NCBI RefSeq assembly: GCF_026241515.1
Contig: NZ_JAPHPW010000012.1
Coordinates: 1 to 64,000 of the forward strand
From: Vibrio sp. 14G-20
GTDB taxonomy: Bacteria > Pseudomonadota > Gammaproteobacteria > Enterobacterales > Vibrionaceae
Reading direction: 5' to 3'
DNA: 64,000 nt
Position numbers and translations under genes: made by a program. This document shows, piece by piece, positions 17,496-26,739 of the stretch; positions within the stretch are counted from its first letter, which is position 1, and every line of letters begins with the position of its first letter. Under the pieces are notes generated by a model. The model searched no databases, had not been told where the DNA came from, and saw nothing but the letters and a program-made list of their open reading frames with translations.

Positions 17496-18537
17496 TAAAT
17501 CCTATTACCACGCCAAGCTCTATCGCCACTTCTTCATGAATCAGGTACTTCAAACGTTCTAGTTTGTTGTATTGAGTCAACACATCTCGGTAGCCTTCTT
17601 TGCTCTGCAGCAGCGTAAACAAGCTCGAATCCGTCGGCCAAGTATCTAACGTTAGCGTGAACTGGGCTGCAACGCGATCAGCAAGGTCGTTTAAGCCCTT
17701 CTCTCTCAATAAGCCATCTAGGCCATTACCATCAGCCAGATAAAGCTTTTGAAGTGCTGCTACATTCGCTTTTAGTTGAGTCATCGAGGTTTGTGCACGC
17801 CATGATTCTGAGAAGTAAGGACGCGGATGACCGATTTTCGCCATAGGACGACTCAGCTTTTTCATGCTGTAATCAAGTTGGTTAGTTAGTAAAGCGATGT
17901 ATTCAGACTCCCAACGAGTCTCGTCTAACGCTAACCAAGGGTTAACCTGCCATGCCTGTGCAATCGAAGATGACTTAATCGCTAAGTTTTCAGTAATCGC
18001 TTGTGACGATTGGCAACCTAATGCTTTGTCTTGAAGCAGTGGCGATTGCTCGTCATAAAGCGACCACTCCAACGCACCAAGCCCTTGAACAGTCACACTC
18101 TGCTGAGCAATTTCATCTTGAGACCAAACTTTATCTTGCTGAGTTAGCTGGCGCATTTTTAGGCCGGTAGTGTTCTTTTTGTCTGGCCAAAACTGAACAT
18201 TCCAGCTCTCTTCCAGTGCTGCTGTTGGGCCTCTTTCTTGACCTTGTAGTGCCATCCAACTGTTCATCGTGAACTGCCACTGATTTTTCACAGCATCCAG
18301 TTCAACATTGTTGGTTTCACAGTAACCCTGCATCAAGACTTCTAGCTCATTGGCTTGCTTGGCAAATAGGATGGCTGAATCAAACTCTTGTTGATAGACA
18401 CTACGACTGATGTGATCGGTCGTGTCTGCTTGATAAGAAACACCATTAACCTCAGATGAAGCCGTTTGCTCACCCGATGATTGGCAGCCTGCCATGATTA
18501 ATACCGACAAAGGCATTAACAAAAATTTATGTGTCAT
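17476..18537 (-). CDS. Imelysin-family lipoprotein
   Basis: A 353-residue lipoprotein: the lipobox LIMAGC places the lipidated cysteine at position 18. The body is the helical imelysin (peptidase M75-like) fold, with a GALEWSLYDEQSPLL segment at the position of the family GxHxxE motif, here lacking the histidine. Imelysin-like proteins such as EfeO and ICMP bind iron or act in its uptake; peptidase activity is not established for most. It is the third gene of a four-gene operon and probably sits on the outer leaflet of the inner membrane or on the outer membrane. Confidence 0.88.
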   Translation of the reverse strand: MTHKFLLMPLSVLIMAGCQSSGEQTASSEVNGVSYQADTTDHISRSVYQQEFDSAILFAKQANELEVLMQGYCETNNVELDAVKNQWQFTMNSWMALQGQERGPTAALEESWNVQFWPDKKNTTGLKMRQLTQQDKVWSQDEIAQQSVTVQGLGALEWSLYDEQSPLLQDKALGCQSSQAITENLAIKSSSIAQAWQVNPWLALDETRWESEYIALLTNQLDYSMKKLSRPMAKIGHPRPYFSESWRAQTSMTQLKANVAALQKLYLADGNGLDGLLREKGLNDLADRVAAQFTLTLDTWPTDSSLFTLLQSKEGYRDVLTQYNKLERLKYLIHEEVAIELGVVIGFNATDGD

Positions 18538-18696
18538 GCTGTTACCTTACTTCCTAGTTTTTCTTTTAATTATATGAGTTCATTAAATATGAAACGACCG
18601 CTGAGCTCGTATTGCTACAAGTTCAACGGTTGTGTGCTTTAAGTTAACTTTTTATTGGTGCTAACTCAGCCGTTGAAGCGCTTAGCTTCAGACTGC

Positions 18697-20085
18697 CTAT
18701 AACGAGTTCAAAAATGCCAGCAGTGCTTCGCGCTCGGTCGCATTCAAAGACAGAACCTTCTGTTTCGCCATTTCAGCTTCACCACCGTGCCAAAGCACCG
18801 CTTCCATAACGTTTCTTGCGCGACCATCATGAAGCAAGAACGTGTGACCATTCACTTCTTTGGTATAGCCTAATCCCCACAATGGCGTGGTGCGCCACTC
18901 TTGACCATTGGCAAGATATTCAGGGCGATTGTCCGCTAAGCCTTCACCCATGTCGTGTAGCAACATGTCGGTATATGGGCTAATTAACTGATTAGATAAT
19001 GCAGGCAGACCTTCTCGCTCTGCCGTGCGGAATTCGGCTTGGTGACAACTTTGACAACCAACGTCTTTGAACAATTTTTTACCTTGTACGACAGCTGGGT
19101 TATCTACGTTGCGACGAATTGGAACCGCCAAATGCTGCGAATAGAACTCAACAAAATCTAGGATGTTGTCGCTAACTTCTGGCTTACCACCATTTGGAAA
19201 ATCATCACAAGTCGATTGTGCAGATGTGCAGTTTTCGTTCGGGAACAAGCTGCTTGTTAGGCCTAAGTCACCGTTAAATGCCGCCGCGTTTTGCTGCATT
19301 AGGTTTGGCTGCCCGGCTTTCCAACCGAAACGACCGAGCGCCATTTCATTGGTTTGGACATCAAGAACATAGTTGGCTTTACCCGACACGCCCTGTTTGT
19401 CTGCCAATTGTTGCTCGGCAAATCCTAAAATCGTTTCTTTTGGAATGCTCTCAAGCAAGCCAAGGCCGATCATTGGCGGGGCAACACGAGCAGAGAATTC
19501 AGTCTTAGGATGCATATCACCGAAGGCAAGTTCAGTAATCTTTAAAGTAGGTTTACGCAGAGTCACGACAGTGCCGTCTTTGAATTCAACAGGAACATCG
19601 GTGTAACTAATGTTCACTTTACCCTCTGGTTTAACACCTTGAAGTGCGAAATCTTGTAGCTGACCGCCGTAAGTCGGTTCTGGGATACCACCATCGCGAA
19701 TAAAGGCTTGTCTTTGCTCTGGCGTTTCAGCCGGAATGCTCAAACGAACCAACATGGATACTGCGTTCTCATCGCCCTTTTCTGGCGCGTGACCACGACC
19801 ATCTTTGATGTGGCAGTTTTGACAACCGTTAGTATTAAATAGTGGCCCTAACCCATCACGAGCATCAGTTGATGACGGCGCAGGAACCCAAGGGTTTCGA
19901 AAGAAGCTGTTACCTACGCTGAAATCCAAGCGTTTACTCATTGGTAGGTTGGCTGCGGGAAGAGAAAAAGCGTTCGCTCCCTCTTTCTTCACGGTCGTTT
20001 TGCCACCAGAGTAGGTTTCATGGGCGTGTAATGGAGATACGAAAAACAGTGCGGTTAATAGTGAGGCTGAGAGATACGACTTCAT
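18697..20085 (-). CDS. Di-haem DUF1111 oxidoreductase-like protein
   Basis: A 462-residue periplasmic protein if started at the ATG at 20085. That start has AAGG six bases upstream and gives the signal peptide MKSYLSASLLTALFFVSPLHA. Two c-type haem motifs are visible: CQNCH at 88-92 and CQSCH in the C-terminal third (DVGCQSCHQAEF). The family is annotated as thiol oxidoreductase or di-haem peroxidase-like, with little direct biochemistry. Its placement between two imelysin genes suggests a redox step in iron acquisition, for example ferric/ferrous cycling in the periplasm; this is inference. Confidence 0.88.
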   Translation of the reverse strand: MKSYLSASLLTALFFVSPLHAHETYSGGKTTVKKEGANAFSLPAANLPMSKRLDFSVGNSFFRNPWVPAPSSTDARDGLGPLFNTNGCQNCHIKDGRGHAPEKGDENAVSMLVRLSIPAETPEQRQAFIRDGGIPEPTYGGQLQDFALQGVKPEGKVNISYTDVPVEFKDGTVVTLRKPTLKITELAFGDMHPKTEFSARVAPPMIGLGLLESIPKETILGFAEQQLADKQGVSGKANYVLDVQTNEMALGRFGWKAGQPNLMQQNAAAFNGDLGLTSSLFPNENCTSAQSTCDDFPNGGKPEVSDNILDFVEFYSQHLAVPIRRNVDNPAVVQGKKLFKDVGCQSCHQAEFRTAEREGLPALSNQLISPYTDMLLHDMGEGLADNRPEYLANGQEWRTTPLWGLGYTKEVNGHTFLLHDGRARNVMEAVLWHGGEAEMAKQKVLSLNATEREALLAFLNSL

Positions 20086-20151
20086 ACATTGCCTTGCTGT
20101 GTTTTTGATTTTAGTTTTTATTTGGGAGTGACTTTCTTGAGTAGCAAACAA

Positions 20152-20178
20152 TTAAGGGCTCAATGAGAGCCCTTATAT
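20152..20178 (-). promoter_or_regulatory. Intergenic hairpin after irpA
   Basis: AAGGGCTC / GAGCCCTT with a 5-base loop in the short spacer between irpA and the DUF1111 gene. No T run follows on the minus strand, so it looks like an mRNA processing or stability element rather than a terminator. Confidence 0.5.
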
Positions 20179-20197
20179 TAGATTTGGACTCGGGTTC

Positions 20198-21457
20198 TTA
20201 AAACTCGTGATCAGCCGTGTCTGGGTTTAGGCTATCAATACCAATCACACCAGCAGCACGCTCAATTGCAGCAGTTTGAGACACTAGCGCAACAATTGTT
20301 TTGTTTACTAGCGCGTTACCTGCAGCGTTGTCAGCAGCGATTAGCTGATCGAAGTGCTGGTTGTTTTTTTCTGCAGACGTTACTAACTCGCCGACTTGTG
20401 CACGTGCTAGGTCAAACTGCTTTTGGATCTCTTTCGCAGCTTGCTCATCTTTTTGCTCTACTAGGTCAAACAGGCTTGGACCTGAAAGTAGAGTACCGTC
20501 TTCACGCTTGTACAGACCCGTGTAAACGTTGTAGATGCCTTGCTCGTTGTAGTAGTGAGAGTTGTGCGTGTTATCAGAGAAACAATCGTGCTCGTCTTCC
20601 GTTGAGTTAGCTTCTAGTGCCACCTTCATACGCTCGCCCGCTAGCTCACCTAGAGACAGTGAACCCATGCCGAATAGCATTTTACGTAGGCCGTTCTCGC
20701 TAGATTCAGAAAGAAGCTCTTGACGGTAGTTGCCTTTCTCGCCTTCAGCCCATTGCTTTTCCATCCACTCTAGATCTTGGATAAGTAGCTCAGCTGATGC
20801 TTTTAGGTATGCGCCACGACGGTCACAGTTACCATTAGTACACTCAGCGCCAACAACGAAGTCAGTGTAAGCACGCTCACCTGCACCGCTGTTAGTACCG
20901 TTTAAATCTTGGCCCCAAAGTAGGAATTCAATCGCGTGGTAGCCAGATGCTACGTTCGCTTCAGAACCGCCGATCTCGTTAAGGTCTGCGATTAGCTCAG
21001 GAGTAATGTTGGTTGCGTCTACTGTAGTTTGACCAATTTGGAAAGTCTTGTTCGCAACGATGTTTGCGCTAGCGCCTTCGTTACCAAGCTCATATTGGTA
21101 ATCAGAAGAAACGTAGTCGATAAGGCCTTCATCTAGTGGCCATGCGTTTAGTTGGCCTTCCCAATCATCAACAACAACGTTACCAAAACGGAACACTTCA
21201 GATTGTTGGTAAGGAACACGAGACTCAAGCCAAGCTTGTTTTACTTGTTCGAAGTTGCCAGCAGAAGGAGAAGCTAAGAAGGTATCAATAGAAGAGTTCA
21301 ACGCTTTTGCTGTGATTACTGAATCTGCAAACACGGCATGAGCAATATCTGCGTAATGTTCTACAACTTGATCTTGAGTTACGGCTGCGAAAGAAGAAGC
21401 AGAGGCAAAAATGAGTGACGAAGTTACGGCTTTGGTCACTAAAGATTTAATGGTCAT
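20198..21457 (-). CDS. irpA: Imelysin-family iron-regulated protein (IrpA-like)
   Basis: A 419-residue periplasmic protein with an N-terminal signal peptide ending near ASSFAAVTQD. It has two imelysin-like helical repeats and carries the family GxHxxE motif in GYHAIEFLLWGQD (roughly residues 170-180). A four-cysteine patch follows (ECTNGNCDRRG). It is the first gene of the irpA-DUF1111-imelysin-DUF1513 operon, and a Fur-box-like sequence lies about 45-65 bases upstream. The role is inferred to be iron binding or uptake at low iron. The homologous V. cholerae operon is, to my knowledge, Fur-repressed. Confidence 0.9.
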   Translation of the reverse strand: MTIKSLVTKAVTSSLIFASASSFAAVTQDQVVEHYADIAHAVFADSVITAKALNSSIDTFLASPSAGNFEQVKQAWLESRVPYQQSEVFRFGNVVVDDWEGQLNAWPLDEGLIDYVSSDYQYELGNEGASANIVANKTFQIGQTTVDATNITPELIADLNEIGGSEANVASGYHAIEFLLWGQDLNGTNSGAGERAYTDFVVGAECTNGNCDRRGAYLKASAELLIQDLEWMEKQWAEGEKGNYRQELLSESSENGLRKMLFGMGSLSLGELAGERMKVALEANSTEDEHDCFSDNTHNSHYYNEQGIYNVYTGLYKREDGTLLSGPSLFDLVEQKDEQAAKEIQKQFDLARAQVGELVTSAEKNNQHFDQLIAADNAAGNALVNKTIVALVSQTAAIERAAGVIGIDSLNPDTADHEF

Positions 21458-21501
21458 GAAGCATCCTTGTTGAGCTTTAAATTATTATTCGTAGTAATAG
21501 T

Positions 21502-21520
21502 GCAAACCATTATCATTTAC
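21502..21520. promoter_or_regulatory. Fur box upstream of irpA
   Basis: The 19-mer GCAAACCATTATCATTTAC matches the classical Fur box at 12 of 19 positions by my count, with a complete TGATAAT half-site on the minus strand. It lies 45-63 bases before irpA, where it would overlap the promoter. Confidence 0.7.
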
Positions 21521-21570
21521 ACTATGGATTTGAATAATACAAACTTACAATTTTATTGCAAGATAAATAC

Positions 21571-21598
21571 AAAAAAACCTCACACTTGTGAGGTCTTT
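21571..21598 (-). terminator. ribA terminator
   Basis: ACCTCACA / TGTGAGGT stem with a 2-base spacer, followed on the minus strand by seven T. It lies about 40 bases after the ribA stop. Confidence 0.88.
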
Positions 21599-21634
21599 AA
21601 ACATTTTTGTGTTATAAGCAACAAAGGAGGCTAA

Positions 21635-22231
21635 TCAGATATCCAGATTATGCTTACCGTGTGAGACTTTCGCCTTTAAGTAGCTTTCGTTACCCGACTT
21701 AATGTGAGCAGATGTATTCACCACTTCTGCGATCTCAATACCAAACTCTTTAAGTTCATTGATTTTCTTAGGGTTATTGGTCACTAAGCGGATTTTTGTG
21801 GTACCCAAAGCACGCAGCATTTCTGCCGCTTCAGTAAAATCACGCAAGTCATCGCCAAAACCTAAATGGTTATTCGCTTCATAGGTGTTCATGCCTTCAC
21901 TTTGCAGTCGGTACGCATCAATCTTGTTATATAGACCAATACCACGACCTTCTTGGCGTAGATAAAGAATCACGCCACCCGTCTCACCCATAATTCTAAT
22001 GGTTTCGTCTAGCTGCTCGCCACAATCACATCGAGAAGAATGGAAAACATCACCAGTAAGACACTCAGAATGCATACGAACAAGAGGTATGTCTTGTGTT
22101 TTATCTGCTGATTTAAATATCACAGCAACATGCTCTTTATCTGTTTTCAATCCATGAAAAGACAGAAGTTCAGCATCAATACTGCTTGTTACCCCTACTT
22201 TGAAATCTATTCTGGCACGTACTTCCGCCAT
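21635..22231 (-). CDS. ribA: GTP cyclohydrolase II
   Basis: A 198-residue enzyme that converts GTP to 2,5-diamino-6-ribosylamino-4-pyrimidinone phosphate, the first step of riboflavin synthesis. The zinc site is visible as C-x10-C-x-C in [21 protein letters not shown]. The catalytic segment is [21 protein letters not shown], and [15 protein letters not shown] near the C-terminus is typical. I chose the ATG at 22231 ([10 protein letters not shown]), which matches the length of E. coli RibA. A GTGAG-like ribosome site precedes it. It is a stand-alone single-domain gene, not a RibBA fusion, and no FMN riboswitch is visible upstream. Confidence 0.95.
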   Translation of the reverse strand: MAEVRARIDFKVGVTSSIDAELLSFHGLKTDKEHVAVIFKSADKTQDIPLVRMHSECLTGDVFHSSRCDCGEQLDETIRIMGETGGVILYLRQEGRGIGLYNKIDAYRLQSEGMNTYEANNHLGFGDDLRDFTEAAEMLRALGTTKIRLVTNNPKKINELKEFGIEIAEVVNTSAHIKSGNESYLKAKVSHGKHNLDI

Positions 22232-22399
22232 AGCTATACTCACTTGAAAATTCGATGTATTTAACAACACTACATGATATGTCTAGGCAATATTTTGTAG
22301 TGGACTATCTAATGATAGACACTATGAGGCTGTTAACAATTTTTTTCAAGGTCGACCTAGTACAAATTGTTATAATATAACAATTAATTTTCAAGTAAG

Positions 22400-22435
22400 A
22401 AAAAACCCCACATTAGCATGACCAACATGGGGTTA
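22400..22435 (-). terminator. Terminator after the 58-codon ORF
   Basis: CCCCA ... TGGGG arms (extended to AACCCCA / TGGGGTT) followed by T on the minus strand. Its position 45 bases after the small ORF supports transcription of that ORF. Confidence 0.75.
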
Positions 22436-22480
22436 TAAATTAGACAGTTGCGGCTAAAACGACACTTTTTTACAGAACGC

Positions 22481-22657
22481 TCAACTTACTTGAGTTTGCT
22501 TCCATATGACAAGTTGCACCCAAGCATTCTCTAATTCGGTTAACTCTTCTTGAGTTAGTGTAGAAATGCTCGACTTAGCACTGTATTTCTCTGCCCATTT
22601 ATCTGACTGGACATGAGTATGGAACTCTTTCTTTAAATTTGAGATTACGTTATCCAC
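22481..22657 (-). CDS. Small hypothetical protein, 58 residues
   Basis: A short open frame starting at GTG (22657), with AAGG eight bases before it. It encodes a soluble, charged protein beginning MDNVISNLKKEFHTHVQSDK and ending VQLVIWKQTQVS. It has balanced acidic and basic residues, codon use like its neighbours, and predicted helices (TLTQEELTELENAWVQLV). It is followed by a good terminator. I do not recognise the family. It lies between ribA and the nrf haem-lyase genes but is separated from both. If the GTG start is wrong, the frame remains open a few codons upstream. Confidence 0.6.
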   Translation of the reverse strand: MDNVISNLKKEFHTHVQSDKWAEKYSAKSSISTLTQEELTELENAWVQLVIWKQTQVS

Positions 22658-22746
22658 AGATACATCCTTATATAGCAGTGCTTAGCCTTTATAATCGGTT
22701 AATGTTACAAAATACAGCTCAATTGGTAAACACTAATACACAATTT

Positions 22747-23187
22747 TTATGAGCCCTTCCTAACACTTTTTACTGATAAATATATAAATAAGAGAAATAA
22801 TACGCTCGGTAGCAGCCAAAGTAATAGATTTGAAACCTTCATCGCCGGTTTATAAAGTACAAACTCACCAAACCTTTCCGTCATATATTGAGTAATTTCA
22901 CTATTACTCTGCCCTGCTTTCACCATATTGAACACAACAAGGCGTAAGTCTTTTGCTATCGGTGAGTTGGATTCAATCAGATTTTGATTCTGACATTGAG
23001 GGCAGCGCAGCGTTTTTGCCAAGCTAATAGCACGCTGCTGTTGATCAGAGCTTTCAAACTCAAACAGTTCAACCTGAATGCTCGTCTCTTTATTACTGGC
23101 TGTAAACAACTCTTCTGCCATGCTCGGAAAACTAATAGCAATAACTGCAGACAACATTACGACCATCTGTATTAAAGACTTCATCAT
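22747..23187 (-). CDS. nrfF: Cytochrome c maturation protein NrfF (CcmH-type)
   Basis: A 146-residue membrane-anchored thioredox component of haem attachment. A signal peptide (to FPSMAEE) precedes the CcmH/NrfF domain with the redox pair in LRCPQCQNQNLIES, where LRCPQCQN is the family signature. One C-terminal membrane helix (NLLLWLLPSVLFLLFIYLSV) anchors it. Its first codon overlaps the stop of the DsbE-like gene (ATGA-type overlap). With NrfE and the DsbE-like protein it forms the specialised lyase for the non-canonical CxxCK haem of NrfA. Confidence 0.9.
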   Translation of the reverse strand: MMKSLIQMVVMLSAVIAISFPSMAEELFTASNKETSIQVELFEFESSDQQQRAISLAKTLRCPQCQNQNLIESNSPIAKDLRLVVFNMVKAGQSNSEITQYMTERFGEFVLYKPAMKVSNLLLWLLPSVLFLLFIYLSVKSVRKGS

Positions 23188-23738
23188 CCAATCTCACCTT
23201 CAAAATACATGGCAAGTTCGTTTTGCCATACGGAATCATTAATCACACCCAGTAGCTTCTTAATGATTTGGCCGTCAGCATCAACTAAGTATGTCTCCGG
23301 CGTTCCGATGACTCCTAACTCCAAGGCTAACTTCCCCTGAGGATCGCTAATGACTTTTAAGTAAGGGTTTCCATCATTCGACAACACATTAATAGCGGCA
23401 GCTGTGTTATCTCGGTAATTAAGACCAACAATAGGAATGCCTTTATTGTGGAGTTTGAGCAAAAAGGCATGTTCGGTTTTACATATCCCACACCAAGAAG
23501 CCCAAACATTAACCAGTTGATAAGGATGTTGAGTGACATCGGTAAGCGTAATTTCTTGCTGACCACTAGCGCCTTCATTATTCACTAACACGGTCGATGT
23601 AAATTCTGGAAATGCCCTTTGTTGTTCAGACACAATGGTCGACTGCTGCTTATTATCAAGCGCAAAGACAAACCCGAGCACCACAATCAATGCTAAGGCA
23701 ATGAGACTAATTAGCTTGTTACGAACGCTGGTATGCAT
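23184..23738 (-). CDS. DsbE/CcmG-like thiol:disulfide interchange protein of the nrf cluster
   Basis: A 184-residue membrane-tethered thioredoxin-fold protein. One N-terminal helix (LISLIALALIVVLGFVFAL) is followed by the thioredoxin domain with the active site WASWCGICKTE and the cis-proline region GVIGTPETYLVD. This is the CcmG/ResA/DsbE family, which keeps apocytochrome cysteines reduced for haem ligation. It overlaps nrfE by 20 bases and nrfF by 4 bases, so the three are tightly coupled. Some annotators call this gene nrfX or dsbE. Confidence 0.9.
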   Translation of the reverse strand: MHTSVRNKLISLIALALIVVLGFVFALDNKQQSTIVSEQQRAFPEFTSTVLVNNEGASGQQEITLTDVTQHPYQLVNVWASWCGICKTEHAFLLKLHNKGIPIVGLNYRDNTAAAINVLSNDGNPYLKVISDPQGKLALELGVIGTPETYLVDADGQIIKKLLGVINDSVWQNELAMYFEGEIG

Positions 23739-25635
23739 ACTGAGACGCCTTAACAGTTTTCTTTTTACGATGAATCAATGAGAGTAAAGCGCCGATAATG
23801 GAGAACAGCCCACCAAACCAGATCCAGCGCGCATACGCCTTATACTGAACACGAAATGCGTAAGCGGTGGAATCGACTTTCTCGCCCATGGTGATATACA
23901 CGTCGCCATGCCAGAACCACTTCATTGCAGGCTCACTCATGTTCATGACTCGAACTTGGTAATGCCTTCTTTCTGGCGCAATGGAAAAGCTTCGTTCATT
24001 AGCCTCTAGGTCAAGCACTGCCCTTTCGGCTGTAAAGTTCGATGCAACATAAAGCTCAGTATCACGATGAGACAGCGTCCAATCCATAAACTCAACCTGT
24101 TCACCGGGGCTCAATTTATAGCTGCGCTCAAACGAATGGTAGCTGTTCATCGCCGCACCTACGGCTAATACTGCGAGACCCACGTGTGCGAACGTCATCA
24201 CCCATACTTTACGTTGGAACTTAGAACTTCGGGTAACCACTAAGCCGTAAATATGCGTCAGTAACACCCAGAATGCGAGGCCCCAAGTCAGCAGTGCCAT
24301 CATTTGGGTCTGCTCGACTTGCAAAGCGTAACAGGCGAACCCTAGACCAATAGATACTAGAGCGATCAGCGTAATAACACCTTTAGTCGCTTGAGGTTTA
24401 ATACTCAGCAAAGGGGCTAAGCCGACGACGGCTAACGCAAGCAAAGCCAAAGGAGCAATCAACAGATTAAAGTAAGGCGCACCTACCGATATGTTCCCCA
24501 ACCCAAGCAGTTCAAAGACCATTGGATAAAACGTACCAAACACCACAACAGCGGTCGCCAGGACAAAAATGAGCACTGCAACTAGGCTTAAAAAGCTCTT
24601 ACTCGCGAAGCTAGTAATCGGGTTAGATTCAAAAGACTCTCCTCTGATGATAAGCAGAGAAAATGAGCTCACCAGTACCAACACTAATATAAGTAGCAGT
24701 GCGATACCTTTGGTTGGGTCAACAGCAAAAGCATGCACCGACGTTAATACGCCAGAACGAACAATAAAGGTGCCTAAGATACTCAAACAAAACGTAATGA
24801 AAGCAAGGCTGAGAGACCATTTCAAGAGCTGTTGTTTGCCCTTAGCAACGCCTAGACTGTGCAGTAAAGCTGTTGAAGTAAGCCACGGCAACAAGCTGGC
24901 ATTTTCAACAGGATCCCAGAACCACCAACCGCCCCAGCCTAATTCGTAATACGCCCACCAAGAACCAAGAATGATCCCTGCAGTTAAAAAGATCCAAGCG
25001 ACTAGACACCAACTGCGACAATGGGCAACCCAATCAAACTCAATAGGATCAACCAGCAAAGCGGCTACAGCAAATGCCAGCACCACAGAAAAACCGACAT
25101 AGCCAAGGTAAAGTAATGGAGGATGAAAGATCAGTCCAACATCTTGCAACATTGGGTTAAGGTCACGCCCTTCTAGCGGCAAGATCGAGTTCATTTCAAA
25201 TGGATTTGATGCGAATAACGTGAACCAAGCAAATATCGCGAGCAGTAGATTCATTACCCACAACACACGGCTTTGGTATTCATTCGAATAGTGTTTTTGT
25301 AAGGCAATAACGCCAGACCAGACGCTGATCGTCAGTACCCAAAACAACAAGGAACCTTCATGGCCTGCCCATACGGCTGCGAGCTTAAAAAATGAGGGTA
25401 ATTGAGTATTTGAATGTTCAGCGACATAGAGAATAGAGAAGTCATCACTGACAAAGGCGTAGCCAAGCAATGCAACAGAAGTGAGAGAAAACAATGCACT
25501 TGAAAGAGAGAAACTGCGGACTAAACCTATATTTTGCGTCCGTTTGTTTAGCATTTGATAAAACGAATGCACACCAATAATGCTACTGAGTACAGCAACC
25601 AACACTAAACTAAACAGCCCCAAAGAACCGACCAT
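23719..25635 (-). CDS. nrfE: Haem lyase NrfE (CcmF family)
   Basis: A 638-residue polytopic membrane protein of the CcmF/NrfE family. About fourteen helices are visible. The haem-handling tryptophan-rich motif GWGGWWFWDPVENASLLPWL lies near residue 225-245 and a conserved periplasmic histidine region surrounds it. It is longer than E. coli NrfE and close to full CcmF length, including the C-terminal soluble loop before the last helix. It directs haem attachment to NrfA with NrfF and the DsbE-like protein. It starts about 130 bases after nrfD with a GAGGT ribosome site. Confidence 0.92.
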   Translation of the reverse strand: MVGSLGLFSLVLVAVLSSIIGVHSFYQMLNKRTQNIGLVRSFSLSSALFSLTSVALLGYAFVSDDFSILYVAEHSNTQLPSFFKLAAVWAGHEGSLLFWVLTISVWSGVIALQKHYSNEYQSRVLWVMNLLLAIFAWFTLFASNPFEMNSILPLEGRDLNPMLQDVGLIFHPPLLYLGYVGFSVVLAFAVAALLVDPIEFDWVAHCRSWCLVAWIFLTAGIILGSWWAYYELGWGGWWFWDPVENASLLPWLTSTALLHSLGVAKGKQQLLKWSLSLAFITFCLSILGTFIVRSGVLTSVHAFAVDPTKGIALLLILVLVLVSSFSLLIIRGESFESNPITSFASKSFLSLVAVLIFVLATAVVVFGTFYPMVFELLGLGNISVGAPYFNLLIAPLALLALAVVGLAPLLSIKPQATKGVITLIALVSIGLGFACYALQVEQTQMMALLTWGLAFWVLLTHIYGLVVTRSSKFQRKVWVMTFAHVGLAVLAVGAAMNSYHSFERSYKLSPGEQVEFMDWTLSHRDTELYVASNFTAERAVLDLEANERSFSIAPERRHYQVRVMNMSEPAMKWFWHGDVYITMGEKVDSTAYAFRVQYKAYARWIWFGGLFSIIGALLSLIHRKKKTVKASQYAYQRS

Positions 25636-25762
25636 ATCACCTCAATAAGGCTCCGCTCAGCAGAGCCGATCTGAACACGCATCTCATGTTTATTTAAAGC
25701 ATGTTCATTAATAAGCAGATATTTAGTATCTAACATCTGCTCACTAATAAACTTGAGCAAAA

Positions 25763-26737
25763 TTAAGCTATCGTTAACTGCCCTGCATAAAGAACAAAAG
25801 TTCGTAGCATCAATACGCCCATTAGGCTTAGCGAAGTCACGGAGAAAATATACACCGAGCTATGGCGGATTGAGGTTGGTGTAACGGCATTCAGCAGCAA
25901 CGGTAAAACCATACCGACACCGATGACACCATACCAGAACCAACTCGCCCAGAAACCACTGCCTATTGCGTTCCATACTGCTTGCTCACTTTGACCACCA
26001 GCGAAGATAAGCCCAGTAAAGAAAGTAATTAGAACAAACAATTCAAACATCACGACTGGACGTTCGAATCCGTGAATCCATGAAATAGTCGGGCTATGAG
26101 GTGATTCTTTAAAGACCAGCACACCAAATAAAATACACGCCGCCGCTCCCGAAGATAAGCTCGAGAATAAGAACAAAATCGGCAGCACTGGGTTATTCAA
26201 TAGTGGGAAAGTATTTAAAGCTGAAAGCAAGAATCCGGTATAAGCGGCAAGCATAAGAGCAAGAACAGCTAAGAATATTTCCAGAGCATTCTCAAACACT
26301 TCTAATTTGCCAATCCAATTACCGACAAAATCAAGTCGCCCTTTTAGCCATGCTTGATCATTCAAGAACACGACTATTTGATCTCTAAATATAATACCGA
26401 TCCAAAGGAATAAGATCACCATATAGACTTGGAATAAGATCACACCCATCGACATCACAGACGTTGGATTATAGAAGATCATGATCTTCCAAAAGGATAA
26501 CGGTTTTGTCAGGTGGAAAACCAAGATAAGCAGACCTGAAATGATCCCAAATGGCGCAAGAAAAGCCGTGGCCTTTAACACACCATTATGAGCAGGATCG
26601 CCTTCAATAACCTTACGCTTTAGGTAAATGGAGATCATTACGGCACCCGCCGACATCCCCGCGAGAAATAGATAGATTGCTATAATCCAGTCCCATACCA
26701 CGGTACCAGACTGAAAAGCTGCGTCCCATGCACTCAT
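25763..26737 (-). CDS. nrfD: NrfD membrane quinol oxidase subunit
   Basis: A 324-residue integral membrane protein of the NrfD/PsrC family, with about nine helices and charged residues buried in early helices (for example LAGMSAGAVMISIYLKRKV). It oxidises menaquinol and passes electrons to NrfC. A TTG two codons upstream overlaps the nrfC stop, but the ATG at 26737 has GGGGAG about 8 bases before it and is the better start. Order nrfB-nrfC-nrfD matches the classical pathway. Length is typical. Confidence 0.93.
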   Translation of the reverse strand: MSAWDAAFQSGTVVWDWIIAIYLFLAGMSAGAVMISIYLKRKVIEGDPAHNGVLKATAFLAPFGIISGLLILVFHLTKPLSFWKIMIFYNPTSVMSMGVILFQVYMVILFLWIGIIFRDQIVVFLNDQAWLKGRLDFVGNWIGKLEVFENALEIFLAVLALMLAAYTGFLLSALNTFPLLNNPVLPILFLFSSLSSGAAACILFGVLVFKESPHSPTISWIHGFERPVVMFELFVLITFFTGLIFAGGQSEQAVWNAIGSGFWASWFWYGVIGVGMVLPLLLNAVTPTSIRHSSVYIFSVTSLSLMGVLMLRTFVLYAGQLTIA

Positions 26738-26739
26738 AA

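Noticed and set aside
22232..22400. Possible FMN riboswitch before ribA
   Set aside because: I see none of the conserved FMN aptamer segments; in related bacteria that element precedes ribB instead.
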